A DNA stretch of 64,000 nt from NCBI RefSeq assembly GCF_018842675.1, contig NZ_JAGTWO010000001.1, positions 62,001-126,000 of the forward strand, given 5' to 3'. Each line of letters starts with the position of its first letter. Position 1 is the stretch's first letter. This DNA comes from Candidatus Pantoea bituminis (GTDB lineage Bacteria; Pseudomonadota; Gammaproteobacteria; Enterobacterales; Enterobacteriaceae). Both the position numbers and the translations under genes were made by a program. Below the pieces are notes generated by a model. It saw only the letters and a list, made by a program, of their open reading frames with translations. It ran no database searches and was not told the origin of the DNA. Of the stretch, positions 9,224 through 19,177 are shown one piece after another.

Positions 9224-10015
9224 TCAATCCGCTGAGACAGCCGCCATTTCGCGTTTAAATACCGCCAGCGTATGTGCTTTTACCCGAATAAATTCGGGAT
9301 GGCTCATCATCTCTGCTGTGCGGGGACGCGGCAATGCAAACGGAACGATCTCTGCTACGCGCGTGGGCCGTCGGGTTAATAGCAATATTTCATCTGCCAG
9401 AAAGACCGCATCTTCCAAATCATGCGAGACAATCAGCATGGTAACGCCAGTAGCCAGTTGTACCTGCTGCAGTTTGTCGCGGATAAACAGGGTCATTTCA
9501 AAATCCAGCGCTGAGAAAGGCTCATCTAAAAACATCACTTCAGGTTTGGTCGCCAGTGCACGCATGATGCAGACCGTTTGTTGCTGTCCGCCCGACAGCT
9601 CATAAGGATAGCGCTGTAGATCGAAGCGGATATCAAACATTTCTGACAGTTCTGCCACCCGCTTTTTCACCGCATCCGCTTTCATGCCACTGCGTTTCAA
9701 CGGATAAGCGATGTTGTTCCAGGCTGTTAGCCAGGGAAATAGCGCATCACGATAGTTTTGAAAAACGTAACCGATGGCTGTTTCCGCCAGTGTTTTCCCG
9801 TCGAACAGAATCTGTCCGCGATCTACCGGTATCAATCCGGCAATCATGTTCATCAGCGTCGATTTTCCACAGCCGTTTGGGCCAAAAATTGACACAATCT
9901 TTCCTTTAGGAAAATCGAGGTTGAGATCGTGGTACAGAGGTTGTCCGGCGAAGTTTTTGTCCAGTCCACGAATCGTGACATGGGTATTTGGCTGAGGATA
10001 AAGAGGATTTTTCAT
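9224..10015 (-). CDS. NitT/TauT-type ABC transporter ATP-binding protein
   Basis: A 263-residue ATPase of the nitrate/taurine/sulfonate ABC class. It has Walker A (FGPNGCGKSTL), Q-loop (FQNYRDALFPW), signature LSGGQQQTVCIMRAL, Walker B (VMFLDEPFSALD) and H-loop (VSHDLEDA). The Q-loop arrangement and size match SsuB/TauB. The signature reads GGQQQTV where GGQ(R/K)QRV is usual, so arginine is replaced by threonine, worth noting but probably tolerated. ATG at 10015 overlaps the permease stop as ATGA, indicating translational coupling. It powers the permease at 10012-10775 with the binding protein at 10787. Confidence 0.9.
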   Translation of the reverse strand: MKNPLYPQPNTHVTIRGLDKNFAGQPLYHDLNLDFPKGKIVSIFGPNGCGKSTLMNMIAGLIPVDRGQILFDGKTLAETAIGYVFQNYRDALFPWLTAWNNIAYPLKRSGMKADAVKKRVAELSEMFDIRFDLQRYPYELSGGQQQTVCIMRALATKPEVMFLDEPFSALDFEMTLFIRDKLQQVQLATGVTMLIVSHDLEDAVFLADEILLLTRRPTRVAEIVPFALPRPRTAEMMSHPEFIRVKAHTLAVFKREMAAVSAD

Positions 10016-10775
10016 GCTTTGCCACTCCAGTGTACGCAACGCTTCTCAATAAGCAGGAAAGCCAGATTCAGCAGATAACCAAACGCACCCGTGATCAGGA
10101 TCGAAGCGTACATATCCAAAATGTTGAATAACTGCTGAGCATCAATGATGCGATGGCCGAGACCCGTTTCGGAGCCGATAAACATCTCAGCAACGATGAC
10201 AATCACTAATGCCATTGAGACGCCGGTGCGCAAGCCGACAAAAGTCTGCGGCAGACTTTCCATCAGCATAATGTCTTTGAACACATGCCAGCGTGAAACA
10301 CCCATGACCTGCGCCGCCATGATGCGCGTCTTCTTAGCATTCATCACGCCATACGCGCTGTTAAACAGGATGACCAGCACCGCAGCAAAGGCTGCGATAG
10401 CAATTTTATTGGTATCGGTAATACCAAAAATCAGCATAAACAAGGGGATTAAGGCCGAAGAGGGCGTGGATCGAAAAAATCCACCAGAAACTCAACGCTG
10501 CGATAGAGGCGTTCGCTGCTACCGAGCATCACGCCTAACGGTACGCCAATAACAGCAGCCACCACAAACGCCATCAGCGTGCGGTATAACGTATCGCCTA
10601 TATCTTGATTCATACTGCCGTCGGCCAGTGCGCTAAAAAGATAGCGCAGCGTATCACCGGGTGAAGGCAGTAAAACCGGGTTGAGCCATTTAGCGCTGAC
10701 CGCCGTCTGCCACAACAGGAATAACAGTAGCGGACCAACCAGCGGGAGTAACTTATGACGCCAGGTCTGAATCAT
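10012..10775 (-). pseudogene. NitT/TauT-type ABC permease, one-base frame break
   Basis: A membrane permease of about 255 residues with the SsuC/TauC pattern: N-terminal segment LLPLVGPLLLFLLWQTAV, LPSPGDTLRYLF, DTLYRTLMAFVVAAVIGVPLG, and the EAA loop GVSRWHVFKDIMLMESLPQ that docks on the ATPase. The frame breaks after VEFLVDFF. Adding one base at about 10473-10474, beside the A6 run, gives FFRSTPSSALIPLFMLIFG, the conserved segment of this family, so the gene is otherwise intact. It lies between the binding-protein and ATPase genes. Confidence 0.82.
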
Positions 10776-10786
10776 CTTACCTCTCC

Positions 10787-11802
10787 TTAAGCCCGATAAA
10801 TCAACGATTCCACTTGCAGCGGCTTGCTGAAAATTTTTCGCTCGGTAAAGACGTCATAAAATTTCTGAAACCACTGTAAGTTTTCGCCGGTAAGTTGGTC
10901 ATACATGACAAAGCCGGGCAGCGGAACTTCCTTCACAAGTGCGGCTTCAATGCCGGTATAACCTGCGACAAAGTGGCGAGCTTCCTCAGGATGTTGCTGA
11001 ATAAACGTTACCGCCTCGCCATAAGCGTCAATAACCTGTTTTGCCCGCGCTTTATCGGCATTGATAAAGCTGCTGGTCAAAGCCGCTGCGCCGCCAAACC
11101 ACGGTGCGCTGGCATCCCCCAACACATATTTAGAAATGACGCCGGTTTCAAGAACCTTGCCGATTCCCTTCATGCGGGCAACCGTGCCGGTGGGTTCGAG
11201 CGTATAGACTCCGTCGATCTGACCCGCCGCTAACGAAGGGGCATGTTGACCTACGGGAAGCTCAATAATTTTGGTATCGGTAAACCCATTTTTCTCCAGA
11301 ATGATCTTCGCCATCGTGACATTTTGGATGCCGGGGCCACTGGCTATGCGTTTACCCTTTAAATCGGCAATCGATTTAGCCGTGCTATTGATGGGAACCA
11401 GAAACTCATCTAACACCATTTTTTCATTGGAGGGATTTGAGCAGATAATTTTGAACAGATCCGGGCTGGTGATGGCGCCTAAGCCGAGTGCTCCCGTTGC
11501 GGTTCCATTCGCGCAGCCATGGATGCGTCCTGTAATCATGGCTTCAACGACCTGCTGCGGACTGGCAAATTTTACAGCGCGGACATTTAATCCAGCCTGC
11601 TTGAAAAAGCCTTTTTCAATACCGGTGTATAAAGGCAAGCCGCCGACAATAGGCCAGTACCCGATTAATATTTCATCATCTGCCGCCATTGCAGATTGGC
11701 TTCCCAACATGCCGCTGAGCGCAACACCCCCAAAGCCAGCATTGAATATTTCATCATCTGGCGACGCTTAGCATCGATATTCTCTTTATCATTCCTGCGC
11801 AA
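10787..11802 (-). pseudogene. NitT/TauT-type ABC substrate-binding protein, frame break in signal peptide
   Basis: A periplasmic binding protein of the NMT1/SsuA-like class. The mature part begins DDEILIGYWPIVGGLPLYTG and contains GFFKQAGLNVRAVKF and a domain-closing region typical of the family. The reading frame at the N-terminus is broken. With one extra G in the five-base run at 11727-11731 (C on the plus strand), a TTG start at 11802, preceded by TTAGGAG, reads MRRNDKENIDAKRRQMMKYS and on through MLALGGVALSG to an AMA cleavage site. The RRQMMK box suggests Tat export. The ligand is unknown; sulfonates, nitrate-like ions and pyrimidine precursors are all possible for this class. Confidence 0.8.
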
Positions 11803-12035
11803 GATTCATTCTCCTAAGTCATCGATCGTTATGCGATCTTGTATACAAGCCTGGAAAGCTGATGCAGGAGTTATGCCAGCTTGGACATTACGCGGAAGCC
11901 GTGACAGGAAATTTTTTCGGGGTTTAAAGCGCGTTATTGGTGCATAACACGCACCATTGACGGACATAGCCAAGAGAGGTTTTGCCGATTTGAGGCCACC
12001 AAGAGAGACCGTTAAAAAATAAATGAAAAGATTAG

Positions 12036-12050
12036 TAGACGACTGGTCTA
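12036..12050. promoter_or_regulatory. TetR-type operator upstream of the truncated tetR gene
   Basis: TAGAC-GACTG-GTCTA is an inverted repeat 21 bases upstream of the tetR-like start. It has the same half-sites (AGAC/GTCT) as the site at 12377 and resembles NemR boxes. Confidence 0.65.
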
Positions 12051-12070
12051 ATTGAGGCTAAGGTTAGTCC

Positions 12071-12289
12071 ATGAACAAAACACTGTCACTGAATAATAGC
12101 GGTACGCGGCAGGGCATTCTTGATGCAGGACACCGCATCATGGCCGCAAAAGGGTTTTCCGCGGTTGGACTGAATGAGATCCTGACAGTTGCATCTGTGC
12201 CCAAAAGTTCTTTTTATAACGACTTCAGTTCTAAAGACGCTTTTGGTGAAGCGCTGCTGGACGACTACTTTGCTGATTATCGGCTATGA
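12071..12289 (+). pseudogene. truncated TetR/NemR-like regulator (DNA-binding domain only)
   Basis: Only 72 residues remain of a protein that is normally about 190-200. The helix-turn-helix region is complete: RQGILDAGHRIMAAKGFSAVGLNEILTVASVPKSSFYNDFSSKDAFGEALLDDYFADY, closely NemR-like. A stop follows at once, and the next 150 bases show no trace of the ligand-binding domain, so this is a real deletion and not a one-base error. Without the dimerisation domain it should not bind its operators normally. Both matching operators (12036 and 12377) are retained, so the downstream DJ-1-type gene may now be unrepressed or controlled by another family member. Confidence 0.75.
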
Positions 12290-12340
12290 CGGTAACACAG
12301 CGCCTGCTTAATCAGACTGCCTGAGCAGACGCAACGTAAG

Positions 12341-12364
12341 AAAACGCCTTATCGGCGTTTTTTT
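12341..12364 (+). terminator. rho-independent terminator after the truncated tetR
   Basis: AAAACGCC and GGCGTTTT pair around TTATC and are followed by more T. It ends transcription of the shortened regulator before the DJ-1-type gene. Confidence 0.75.
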
Positions 12365-12376
12365 GAAAGAATTACC

Positions 12377-12391
12377 AAGACGACCGGTCTA
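12377..12391. promoter_or_regulatory. TetR-type operator upstream of the DJ-1/PfpI gene
   Basis: AAGAC-GACCG-GTCTA repeats the half-sites found at 12036 and lies about 60 bases before the start of the DJ-1-type gene. Confidence 0.65.
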
Positions 12392-12448
12392 CTTTAAGGG
12401 TGACCTTAAAAATTAAATTAATCCCAAAAATCCATCAGGAGATACACC

Positions 12449-13128
12449 ATGAAAGTATTAATCGTACTGACCTCGCACGACGTACTCGGCAACACTGGCC
12501 GTAAAACCGGTTTCTGGCTGGAAGAACTGGCCGCTCCTTACTACGCATTCAAAAGTGCCGGTGCTGAAATCACTCTGGCTTCTCCAAAAGGGGTAATCCG
12601 CCATTAGATCCAAAAAGCAATGAACCCGATTTCCAGACTGAGCAAACGCATCGCTTTGAAGCAGACGCAGAAGCGATGGCCCAACTCGCGTCAACCGTTC
12701 GTTTAGACAGCGTTTCGCAATCTGATTTCGACACCGTTTTTTATCCTGGCGGCCACGGCCCATTATGGGATCTTGCTGAAGATAAAGACTCTGTCGCGCT
12801 GATTGAGTCATTCGTGGCGGCAAACAAACCTGTTGCGTTCGTATGTCATGCGCCAGGCGTACTTCGCCATGTGAAAACGCCAGCCGGCAAGCCGCTGGTA
12901 GAAGGTAAAAAAGTCACTGGATTTACCAATACCGAGGAAGAAGCGGTAGGCCTGACAAATGTGGTGCCGTTCCTGGTTGAAGATGAGCTTATTGCTAAAG
13001 GCGGCATTTATTCCAAGGGTGAAGACTGGAGTTCTTATGTTGTCCGCGATGGTCTGCTGATTACTGGACAGAATCCAACCTCCTCACAAGCGACTGCAGA
13101 ACTGCTTATCAAACAGTTTATGCATTAA
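12449..13128 (+). pseudogene. type 1 glutamine amidotransferase-like (DJ-1/PfpI) protein, one-base frame break
   Basis: About 227 residues of the DJ-1/PfpI superfamily, in which many members are glyoxalases or deglycases acting on methylglyoxal. KVLIVLTSHDVLGNTGRKTG opens the fold, FYPGGHGPLWDL precedes the nucleophile elbow, and the nucleophile cysteine lies in AFVCHAPGVL. The frame breaks after ASPKG; one more G in the run at 12590-12593 restores PKGGNPPLDPKSNEP, the family sequence. ATG at 12449 follows CAGGAG. With a NemR-like operator upstream, a role in electrophile or aldehyde stress is likely. Confidence 0.85.
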
Positions 13129-13148
13129 TTCGCATCACTTTGGGGGTG

Positions 13149-13168
13149 GCAGGCCGGTGGGCCTGTCA
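13149..13168. terminator. hairpin after the DJ-1/PfpI gene
   Basis: GGCAGGCC and GGCCTGTC pair around GGTG about 20 bases after the stop. No T-run follows, so it may be a stability hairpin and not a classical terminator. Confidence 0.4.
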
Positions 13169-13319
13169 GTACCTCGAAGCCCGGACGTAGAGACTAAAAA
13201 GTGGGTTAGCCGTTTAATCCAACAAGCATTCTGATTCATAAGCGATGATGCCGATGTCAGCATCGGAAACCGGCCTGTCAGTCGCGGCCATATTTATACT
13301 CTGATGAGAAAATAAAACC

Positions 13320-14075
13320 ATGATGAAGAAAACATTAAGCGCACTGGCGCTGAGCCTGGCTATGTCTGTATCAGCACAAAGTGCAATGGCTGAACCGGTA
13401 AAAAACATTGTTTTGGTGCACGGTGCCTTTGCTGACGGCTCAGGTTGGGGACCTGTCGCAAGTGCGCTTGATAAAGCAGGCTATAAGGTTTCGATTGTAC
13501 AAGAGCCGCAAACGTCTTTGGCTGATGATGTGGCCGCGACACGACGCATTTTGGCTCAACAGAAAGGGAGATCGCTGCTGGTTGGGCACAGTTATGGCGG
13601 TATGATTATTAGCGATGCGGGCAATGATCCCTCGGTTGCCGGGTTGGTTTATATCGCCGCTTTCCAGCCAGACGCGGGAGAGAGCTTATTGAGTCTTGCC
13701 AGCAAAATCCCTTCAGCGAATAAATCCATTGTTGAAACGCCCGATCACTATCTCTACCTTAAGCCAGAAAGATTCCAGGCTGATTTTGCCGCTGACTTAC
13801 CCAAAAAAGAGACGGATATGATGGCACGATCTCAGGTGATGCCTGCGGCAGCGGCCTTCGGGACACCTGCTGGCAAGCCAGCCTGGCAAACTAAACCGAG
13901 CTGGGCGATTGTGGCTACACAAGACCGTACTATTAATCCTGAACTGGAGCGATACATGGCTAAGCGTGCCCACAGCGATACCGTAGAAATCAAAGGCAGC
14001 CATGCTATTTTTGCCTCACAGCCGGATAAAGTTGCGGCAGTGATTGAGCGTGCAGCGCAAAGTTTGACGCAATAA
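13320..14075 (+). CDS. secreted alpha/beta hydrolase
   Basis: A 251-residue alpha/beta hydrolase with a Sec signal peptide (MKKTLSALALSLAMSVSAQSAMA). The oxyanion motif is LVHGAFADGSGW, the nucleophile Ser91 lies in GHSYGG, and the likely triad partners are Asp202 (ATQDRTI) and His228 (GSHAIF). This pattern is common in periplasmic hydrolases annotated as esterases or salicylate-esterase-like proteins; the substrate is unknown. An imperfect hairpin (CCGATG-TCAG-CATCGG at 13251-13266) lies in its leader. It stands alone but shares the stress-gene setting of its neighbours. Confidence 0.85.
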   Translation: MMKKTLSALALSLAMSVSAQSAMAEPVKNIVLVHGAFADGSGWGPVASALDKAGYKVSIVQEPQTSLADDVAATRRILAQQKGRSLLVGHSYGGMIISDAGNDPSVAGLVYIAAFQPDAGESLLSLASKIPSANKSIVETPDHYLYLKPERFQADFAADLPKKETDMMARSQVMPAAAAFGTPAGKPAWQTKPSWAIVATQDRTINPELERYMAKRAHSDTVEIKGSHAIFASQPDKVAAVIERAAQSLTQ

Positions 14076-14150
14076 ATGCAACTTCACAGGCTGTAATCTG
14101 CTATGCCAGCCGCGCTCTATTTTGCGTGCTGGCTTATTTCGATAGGGCAG

Positions 14151-15068
14151 TTATGAGCCTGCTGCCTCGTTAAAGAAATTACACAAAAGCTGCCAAAAAT
14201 ATTGCGCCGCGGGCGTCAGACGATGATCCGCGCTGCGCAGCAGATGACACTGGCTTTCACGTGCAATGCGATGATCAATGGGGATTGCAATCAGCTCACC
14301 TTGCAGTAACGGCGTTTGCACAGCTTGCGCAGTCATAAACGCAATGCCTAATCCCGCCTTGCTCAAAGCAATCGCGCTGGAAAAGAGATTACAACTGTAG
14401 GAGGGCGTGAAAATGACGCTTTCACTTTTGAAGATGGCGTTGATGTAGCGTTGCAGGCCAAAGCTCTCATTCATAGCGATTAAGCGATGTTGAGCGAGTT
14501 CGGTAACACTCACCTGCGACAAGCGGGCAATCGGATGTTCCCGCTGCACAATGGCGCAGATGGGGCCACGATTTATGCTCAGGCACTTCAAGCCCGGCGG
14601 GCCGGTTGGACCAAAACCCACAGCCATATCCACTTCACCTTTGGCGATCAGCATCACTGTGCTCTGCATATCACCGGAAAGCATATTCACGAACACGCCA
14701 GGATAGGCGGCAGAGAACGCTTTCAACACATGGTTAACGACATCGTCCACCATGCCTTGCCCAATACGCACGGTGATCGAACCGCCGCGCATGTGCCGTA
14801 AATCCTGCAACTGACGTTCAAGCTGCTTTCGACGCTGGTTCGTTTTTGCAAAATCCTCTGCCAGCAATTTGCCAGCTTCGGTCAACACTACGTTACGTCC
14901 GCGCCTTTCAAGCAGCGGCAGCTGCAAGTTGCGCTCAAGTAATGAAAGTTGGCGGCTGACCACCGACGGATTAATGCCCAACGCATCCGCTGCCCGACGT
15001 ATCCCGCCATGCACACCCACTTCATATAAATAGCTTATGGATTTTTCTGGATATGTCGATAAGGTCAT
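14151..15068 (-). CDS. LysR family regulator
   Basis: A 305-residue LysR-type regulator. The winged helix reads YLYEVGVHGGIRRAADALGINPSVVSRQLSLLERNLQLPLLERRGRNVVLTEAGK; the effector domain follows with MGFGPTGPPGLK-like and FMTAQAVQTPLLQGELIAIPI segments. It is divergent from the M20 peptidase/YfcC carrier pair with about 114 bases between starts, the usual arrangement for a LysR regulator and its target operon. The inducer is presumably a peptide or acylated amino acid related to the peptidase substrate. Confidence 0.88.
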   Translation of the reverse strand: MTLSTYPEKSISYLYEVGVHGGIRRAADALGINPSVVSRQLSLLERNLQLPLLERRGRNVVLTEAGKLLAEDFAKTNQRRKQLERQLQDLRHMRGGSITVRIGQGMVDDVVNHVLKAFSAAYPGVFVNMLSGDMQSTVMLIAKGEVDMAVGFGPTGPPGLKCLSINRGPICAIVQREHPIARLSQVSVTELAQHRLIAMNESFGLQRYINAIFKSESVIFTPSYSCNLFSSAIALSKAGLGIAFMTAQAVQTPLLQGELIAIPIDHRIARESQCHLLRSADHRLTPAAQYFWQLLCNFFNEAAGS

Positions 15069-15182
15069 ATTTTTAGCTTATCTGTTGCTCTCAGGGCAAC
15101 AATATTAGCATTCACTCCTCATTTTTTAACGTGTTCATTTCTGCGCATACTGCCAGTGACGTTTAAGACAGATGGGTAAAAA

Positions 15183-16340
15183 ATGAAAAATATAAAAGAG
15201 TATTTGCAGCGACACGCCGACGAGATTCTGGGAGATATTAAAAAACTGGTTTTGGCCGAGTCGCCTTCCCTGGATAAAACCGCAGTGGACAGTTGTGGTG
15301 AAGTGCTGCAGAGCATTTTTCAGCAACGTCTGGGGATAACCGCAGACGTTGAGCATCAGGATCAGCTGGGTAATCACCTCAAATTCACGTTGGGCAGCGA
15401 AGGGCCACAAACCACCGTTCTTGGCCATTTCGATACCGTGTGGGATATCGGTGAGCTGCCGTTGCGTGAAGAGGATGGCAAACTTTACGGCCCTGGCATC
15501 CTGGATATGAAATCGGGCCTGATTCAGGCGATCTGGGCAGTACGTGCATTAGCGCAACGGGATCTTATTAAAGATCAGCGCATTGTTTTCCTCTGTAACA
15601 GTGACGAGGAGATCGGCAGCGTAAGTTCCAGCGACTGGATTGCACGCCATGCGCAGGGTTCAGCACAGGTGCTGGTGGTGGAACCGGCGGTAGCGGGCAG
15701 CTGCGCGCTGAAAATTGCGCGTAAGGGCACCGGACGTTACGACGTCACGATAAATGGCTTAGCGGCGCACGCAGGTAACAACCCGGAAGAGGGGATCAGT
15801 GCTGTTCAGGAGATGGCGCAGCAAATTCTATTCTTGCATGGACTCAACGCCCCGGAACGCGGCACCACGGTAAATGTGGGTATTGCCAGCGGTGGCAACC
15901 GTATCAATGTCGTGGCGGATAAAGCGGTGCTGGGCATCGACACGCGCGTCACCCATGCAGAAGAAGCACAACGTATCCATCAGGCAATCATGCAGATCAC
16001 GCCTTTTACCCCAGGTATTACGTTACAGGTCAGCGGAGAGCAGTCGCGCCCGCCTATGCAACAGACGCCCGCGTCGCTGAAAATGCTGGAGCGTGCACAG
16101 CGCGTGGCGCAAGCACTTGGTTTTAGCGTTGAGGGCAAGGCGGTTGGCGGCGGCAGCGACGGTAATTTCACTGCGGCGATGGGTTTACCGACGCTGGATG
16201 GATTAGGCGCAACCGGCGCAGGTATTCATGCGCGTCATGAACATATTCTGATTGCTAACGTTGCGAGTCGTGCAGCGCTGGTGGCGGGTATGATCCTCGG
16301 TGACGCGCTTCCTGAGGGAGAAACGCCATGTCACAAGTAA
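15183..16340 (+). CDS. M20 family metallopeptidase (carboxypeptidase G2-like)
   Basis: A 385-residue zinc hydrolase of the M20/ArgE-CPG2 family that cleaves C-terminal or N-acyl amino-acid bonds. The metal and catalytic residues are visible: His82 and Asp84 in LGHFDTVWD, Asp108 in PGILDMKSG, the general base glutamate in NSDEEIGS (residues 140-146) and a histidine near the end in GIHARHEHI. The LAAHAGNNPEEG segment is the dimerisation-domain histidine motif. No signal peptide, so cytoplasmic. Its 3' end overlaps the start of the carrier gene by 13 bases, suggesting that the carrier brings in the substrate or exports a product. Confidence 0.88.
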   Translation: MKNIKEYLQRHADEILGDIKKLVLAESPSLDKTAVDSCGEVLQSIFQQRLGITADVEHQDQLGNHLKFTLGSEGPQTTVLGHFDTVWDIGELPLREEDGKLYGPGILDMKSGLIQAIWAVRALAQRDLIKDQRIVFLCNSDEEIGSVSSSDWIARHAQGSAQVLVVEPAVAGSCALKIARKGTGRYDVTINGLAAHAGNNPEEGISAVQEMAQQILFLHGLNAPERGTTVNVGIASGGNRINVVADKAVLGIDTRVTHAEEAQRIHQAIMQITPFTPGITLQVSGEQSRPPMQQTPASLKMLERAQRVAQALGFSVEGKAVGGGSDGNFTAAMGLPTLDGLGATGAGIHARHEHILIANVASRAALVAGMILGDALPEGETPCHK

Positions 16341-17725
16341 ACGTTCATAAGGAAACCGCGCAGGCGCCAGTGCCCTCCAGCGGGCAAAGCCCTTATCTTC
16401 TGCTGTTTATCATCCTTGTCATCGCGGCAGTGGCAACCTGGTTGATCCCCGCGGGAAAATTCGATTTTGTTACGCGTGATGGCATTAAATTTGCGGTCAG
16501 AGACAGCCTGCATGCGGTACCGCAAACCGGTGTTTATCCGCTTGAAATCTTTATGGCGATTGCCAAAGGTATGGTCAAGTCCTCTTCGATCATCTTTCTA
16601 ATCCTGTTCACCGGCGGTGTGCTTGCTGTTGTGGAAGCGACGGGATCCATTGCCACCGCGCTCAACTCACTGTCGCGCAGCACGCGGTTAAGCGATACGC
16701 GCATCGTACTGATCTTTGCCGTCATCTTTGCTCTGTTGGGCACCACTGGCGTGGTGGTCAATGCCGTGGTCGCCTTTGTACCCATCGGCCTGCTTGTCGC
16801 CCGATCCATGGGCTTACCCCCAATTTTAGGCGCATCACTGGTTTATCTGACCTGCGCGGCGGGCTTCAACGTGGCGATTTTGAATCCGGGCACCACCGGG
16901 TTAACGCAGCACCTGGCTCAGCTTCCGCTGTTTTCAGGCATGTTGCTGCGCAGCCTGACTTTCCTGATGTTTATCATCACGGCAGTGGTTTATCTGATTT
17001 GGTCAGTGCGTCGAGCACGTAAGCAAGGCCATTTGCGTCCCGATCTGACGGCAACCAATGAACCTGTTGAAGCGGTTACAGGACGTCATAAACTGATTCT
17101 CGGAACGACCGCGCTGGCGTTGATCCTGTTTATCGCGGGCACCATCCAGTTTCATTGGGGAACTGATGAGATGTCTGCCATGTTTATTCTGCTCTCGATT
17201 GTTGTTGGGCTGATTGGGCACATGTCCGGCTCTGAAATTGCTAACACCTTTTTGAGCGGCTGTTCAAAGCTAGTGAAAGGGGCATTTATTGTCGGTATGG
17301 CTTCCTCAATCTCGCTGGTGTTGCAGCAGGGCAACGTGCTTGACCCAATTGTTGGCTTCTTGTCAGATTTACTGGCACCGATCCCGCCCTCTATCGCAGC
17401 GGTGGGTATGTTTGTCAGCGCCGCTGTCATGCACTTCGGTATCTCATCCGGTTCCGGTGAATCGGCGCTTTTGATACCGATTTTCTCTCCACTGGGTGAT
17501 AACCTTGGACTGACGCGTCAGGTCATGGTGCAAACGGTGTTACTGGGCGAAGGCATTGTGAACTGCATGAGTCCCACCTCCGGGGTATTAATGGCCGTGC
17601 TGGCGACTGCCAATGTTCCCTTTGGTAAATGGCTGCGCTTTGTCGCGCCAGTGATCGCTGTGTGGTTCGTCATCTGCGTCGTGATGCTGCTGATTGGCGT
17701 AGCGATTAAGTGGGGGCCGTTCTGA
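16328..17725 (+). CDS. YfcC family carboxylate/peptide carrier
   Basis: A 465-residue inner-membrane protein with about 12 hydrophobic segments, of the YfcC/DcuC-like family. Typical motifs are WLIPAGKFD after the first segment, NAVVAFVPIGLLVARSMG, LTCAAGFNVAILNPGTTG and HFGISSGSGESALLIPIFSPLGD. Such carriers are found beside M20 peptidases and are thought to move dipeptides, acyl amino acids or arginine-related compounds. The start overlaps the peptidase gene, so both are made from one transcript under the divergent LysR gene at 14151. Confidence 0.85.
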   Translation: MSQVNVHKETAQAPVPSSGQSPYLLLFIILVIAAVATWLIPAGKFDFVTRDGIKFAVRDSLHAVPQTGVYPLEIFMAIAKGMVKSSSIIFLILFTGGVLAVVEATGSIATALNSLSRSTRLSDTRIVLIFAVIFALLGTTGVVVNAVVAFVPIGLLVARSMGLPPILGASLVYLTCAAGFNVAILNPGTTGLTQHLAQLPLFSGMLLRSLTFLMFIITAVVYLIWSVRRARKQGHLRPDLTATNEPVEAVTGRHKLILGTTALALILFIAGTIQFHWGTDEMSAMFILLSIVVGLIGHMSGSEIANTFLSGCSKLVKGAFIVGMASSISLVLQQGNVLDPIVGFLSDLLAPIPPSIAAVGMFVSAAVMHFGISSGSGESALLIPIFSPLGDNLGLTRQVMVQTVLLGEGIVNCMSPTSGVLMAVLATANVPFGKWLRFVAPVIAVWFVICVVMLLIGVAIKWGPF

Positions 17726-17750
17726 TAGCGTTAAGGTAATCAGCAAACAG

Positions 17751-17782
17751 GCCCGCCAGGCATTAGCCTGCGGGCTTAATTT
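17751..17782 (+). terminator. rho-independent terminator after the YfcC-type gene
   Basis: GCCCGCCAGGC pairs with GCCTGCGGGC around ATTA (one bulge) and is followed by TTAATTTC. Confidence 0.75.
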
Positions 17783-18151
17783 CATATTGATACGGCTAAA
17801 ATGGATAACATATAGCTTTCCTTATCCGCATAAAAAATCACCTTTCCGCACCTGTTTCTCTGTTGATCGTTCAGTTCACCACACTCTGACTCATTTCAAA
17901 CTGCTCGCCTTGCTTGCTATTCGTCTTCCTCTCGAAACGCGCCGTGGTACTTCCTTCTCTACGCAATTCATGCGCAGAGAATGTAGGTTGCACAGCGGAA
18001 AGTTTGCGCAGGCGCAATGTTACGATTAGTATTCAAAATCAATCAGTTAAAGTGACATCAAGCGGATGTGGTTGAGACGTTTTTACAGTCTGCACACTTT
18101 TTCATAAGACCTTGCCAGCGCGTTGGCATGATTTAACGATTAAGGAAGGAT
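17783..18151. other. intergenic, no gene recognised
   Basis: About 370 bases without a supported gene. It must hold the promoter of the DUF481 protein. I see no operator or RNA motif I can name. Confidence 0.4.
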
Positions 18152-19177
18152 ATGCCTTGCGTTGTGATGAAGAGCAAACCCGTTCTGTTCAGTGTTTCAA
18201 TGCTGCTGGCTGGCTACATCAGCACGGCGCAGGCCGACACCGTCTGGCTGAACAATGGGGATCGTTTAACGGGCACGGTGCGCTATCTGAGCGACGGCAA
18301 ACTCGGACTTGAAACGACCTACGCAGGCACGATTACGGTTAACTGGAATGATGTCAGCACGCTGGCTAGCGGCAATCCTTTTTAGTCGAAAATAAGCGAA
18401 CGGGCGAAAATTATCAGGTCAGGTTATCTTCCTCCGATCCCGGCTATGTGTGGGTTGAAAGAAGTGAGCGAGAAGAAAAAGTGTCGGTGAAGCGCATCGA
18501 TGAATTCATGAAAGCCAAGGTAAGAACCGATGCGCTCTCCTGGACCGGAAACATTGACGCCGGCGTTAACCTGAAAAAAGCGTCTACCCATAATGATGAC
18601 TATAACTTTTCTGTTAACTCTAAGGTTTCGCAGGGCAAGTGGCGTCACAATATGGGCGCGACCTACAATCGTGAAAAAGAAAATACAACGGTTAACACCC
18701 ATAATTACAGTCTGCGCTATGCCTTTGATTACATTATGCGCGAGCAGTATTTCTGGCAAAGTCGAATGACCTATAAGCGGGATTGGGTTGAAGATTTGGC
18801 GCGACAGTCTTTGATTGGTACCGGGCCTGGTTATCAGTTGTGGGATACCGAGTTGAGCCGATTTTCATTGTCATTCCTGGCGGGGGTTTGGTTATGGCTA
18901 TAGCGACGGCAGTAATGATGAACATTTGGGAGCGTCGGTTCGGTGGGATTATGAGCGCGCTCTTCTGGGGAAATCACTGACGCTCTATAGCAACGGCGAC
19001 GTCGGCCATTCACTTGATGAAGACGAGATATTTACGCTTGATGCTGAAGTCGGCCTACGTTACACCTTAACTTCATGGTCTTCTCTGCATATTGGCTATC
19101 ACTACAATCTTGTCAGCGGAACGCGAGATACGTTGAATGAAAGGATCTTTTCAACCGGCTTGGGGATTAAATGGTAG
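18152..19177 (+). pseudogene. DUF481 (YdiY-like) outer-membrane protein, two one-base frame breaks
   Basis: About 341 residues in three frames. The N-terminus is a signal peptide (KPVLFSVSMLLAGYISTAQA) followed by DTVWLNNGDRLTGTV, the opening of YdiY-type DUF481 proteins. The middle has ADAL-like and barrel-like strands (YNFSVNSKVSQGKWRHNMGATY), and the end (LGLRYTL, HIGYHYN, STGLGIKW) is a beta-barrel C-terminus. Restoring a T in the run at 18379-18383 gives NPFLVENKRTGENYQV. Removing a G from 18882-18886 gives LAGFGYGYSDGSNDEHLG. Both repairs are in homopolymers, so errors are likely. ATG at 18152 has AAGGA upstream. Function of the family is unclear; E. coli YdiY is acid-inducible. Confidence 0.8.
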
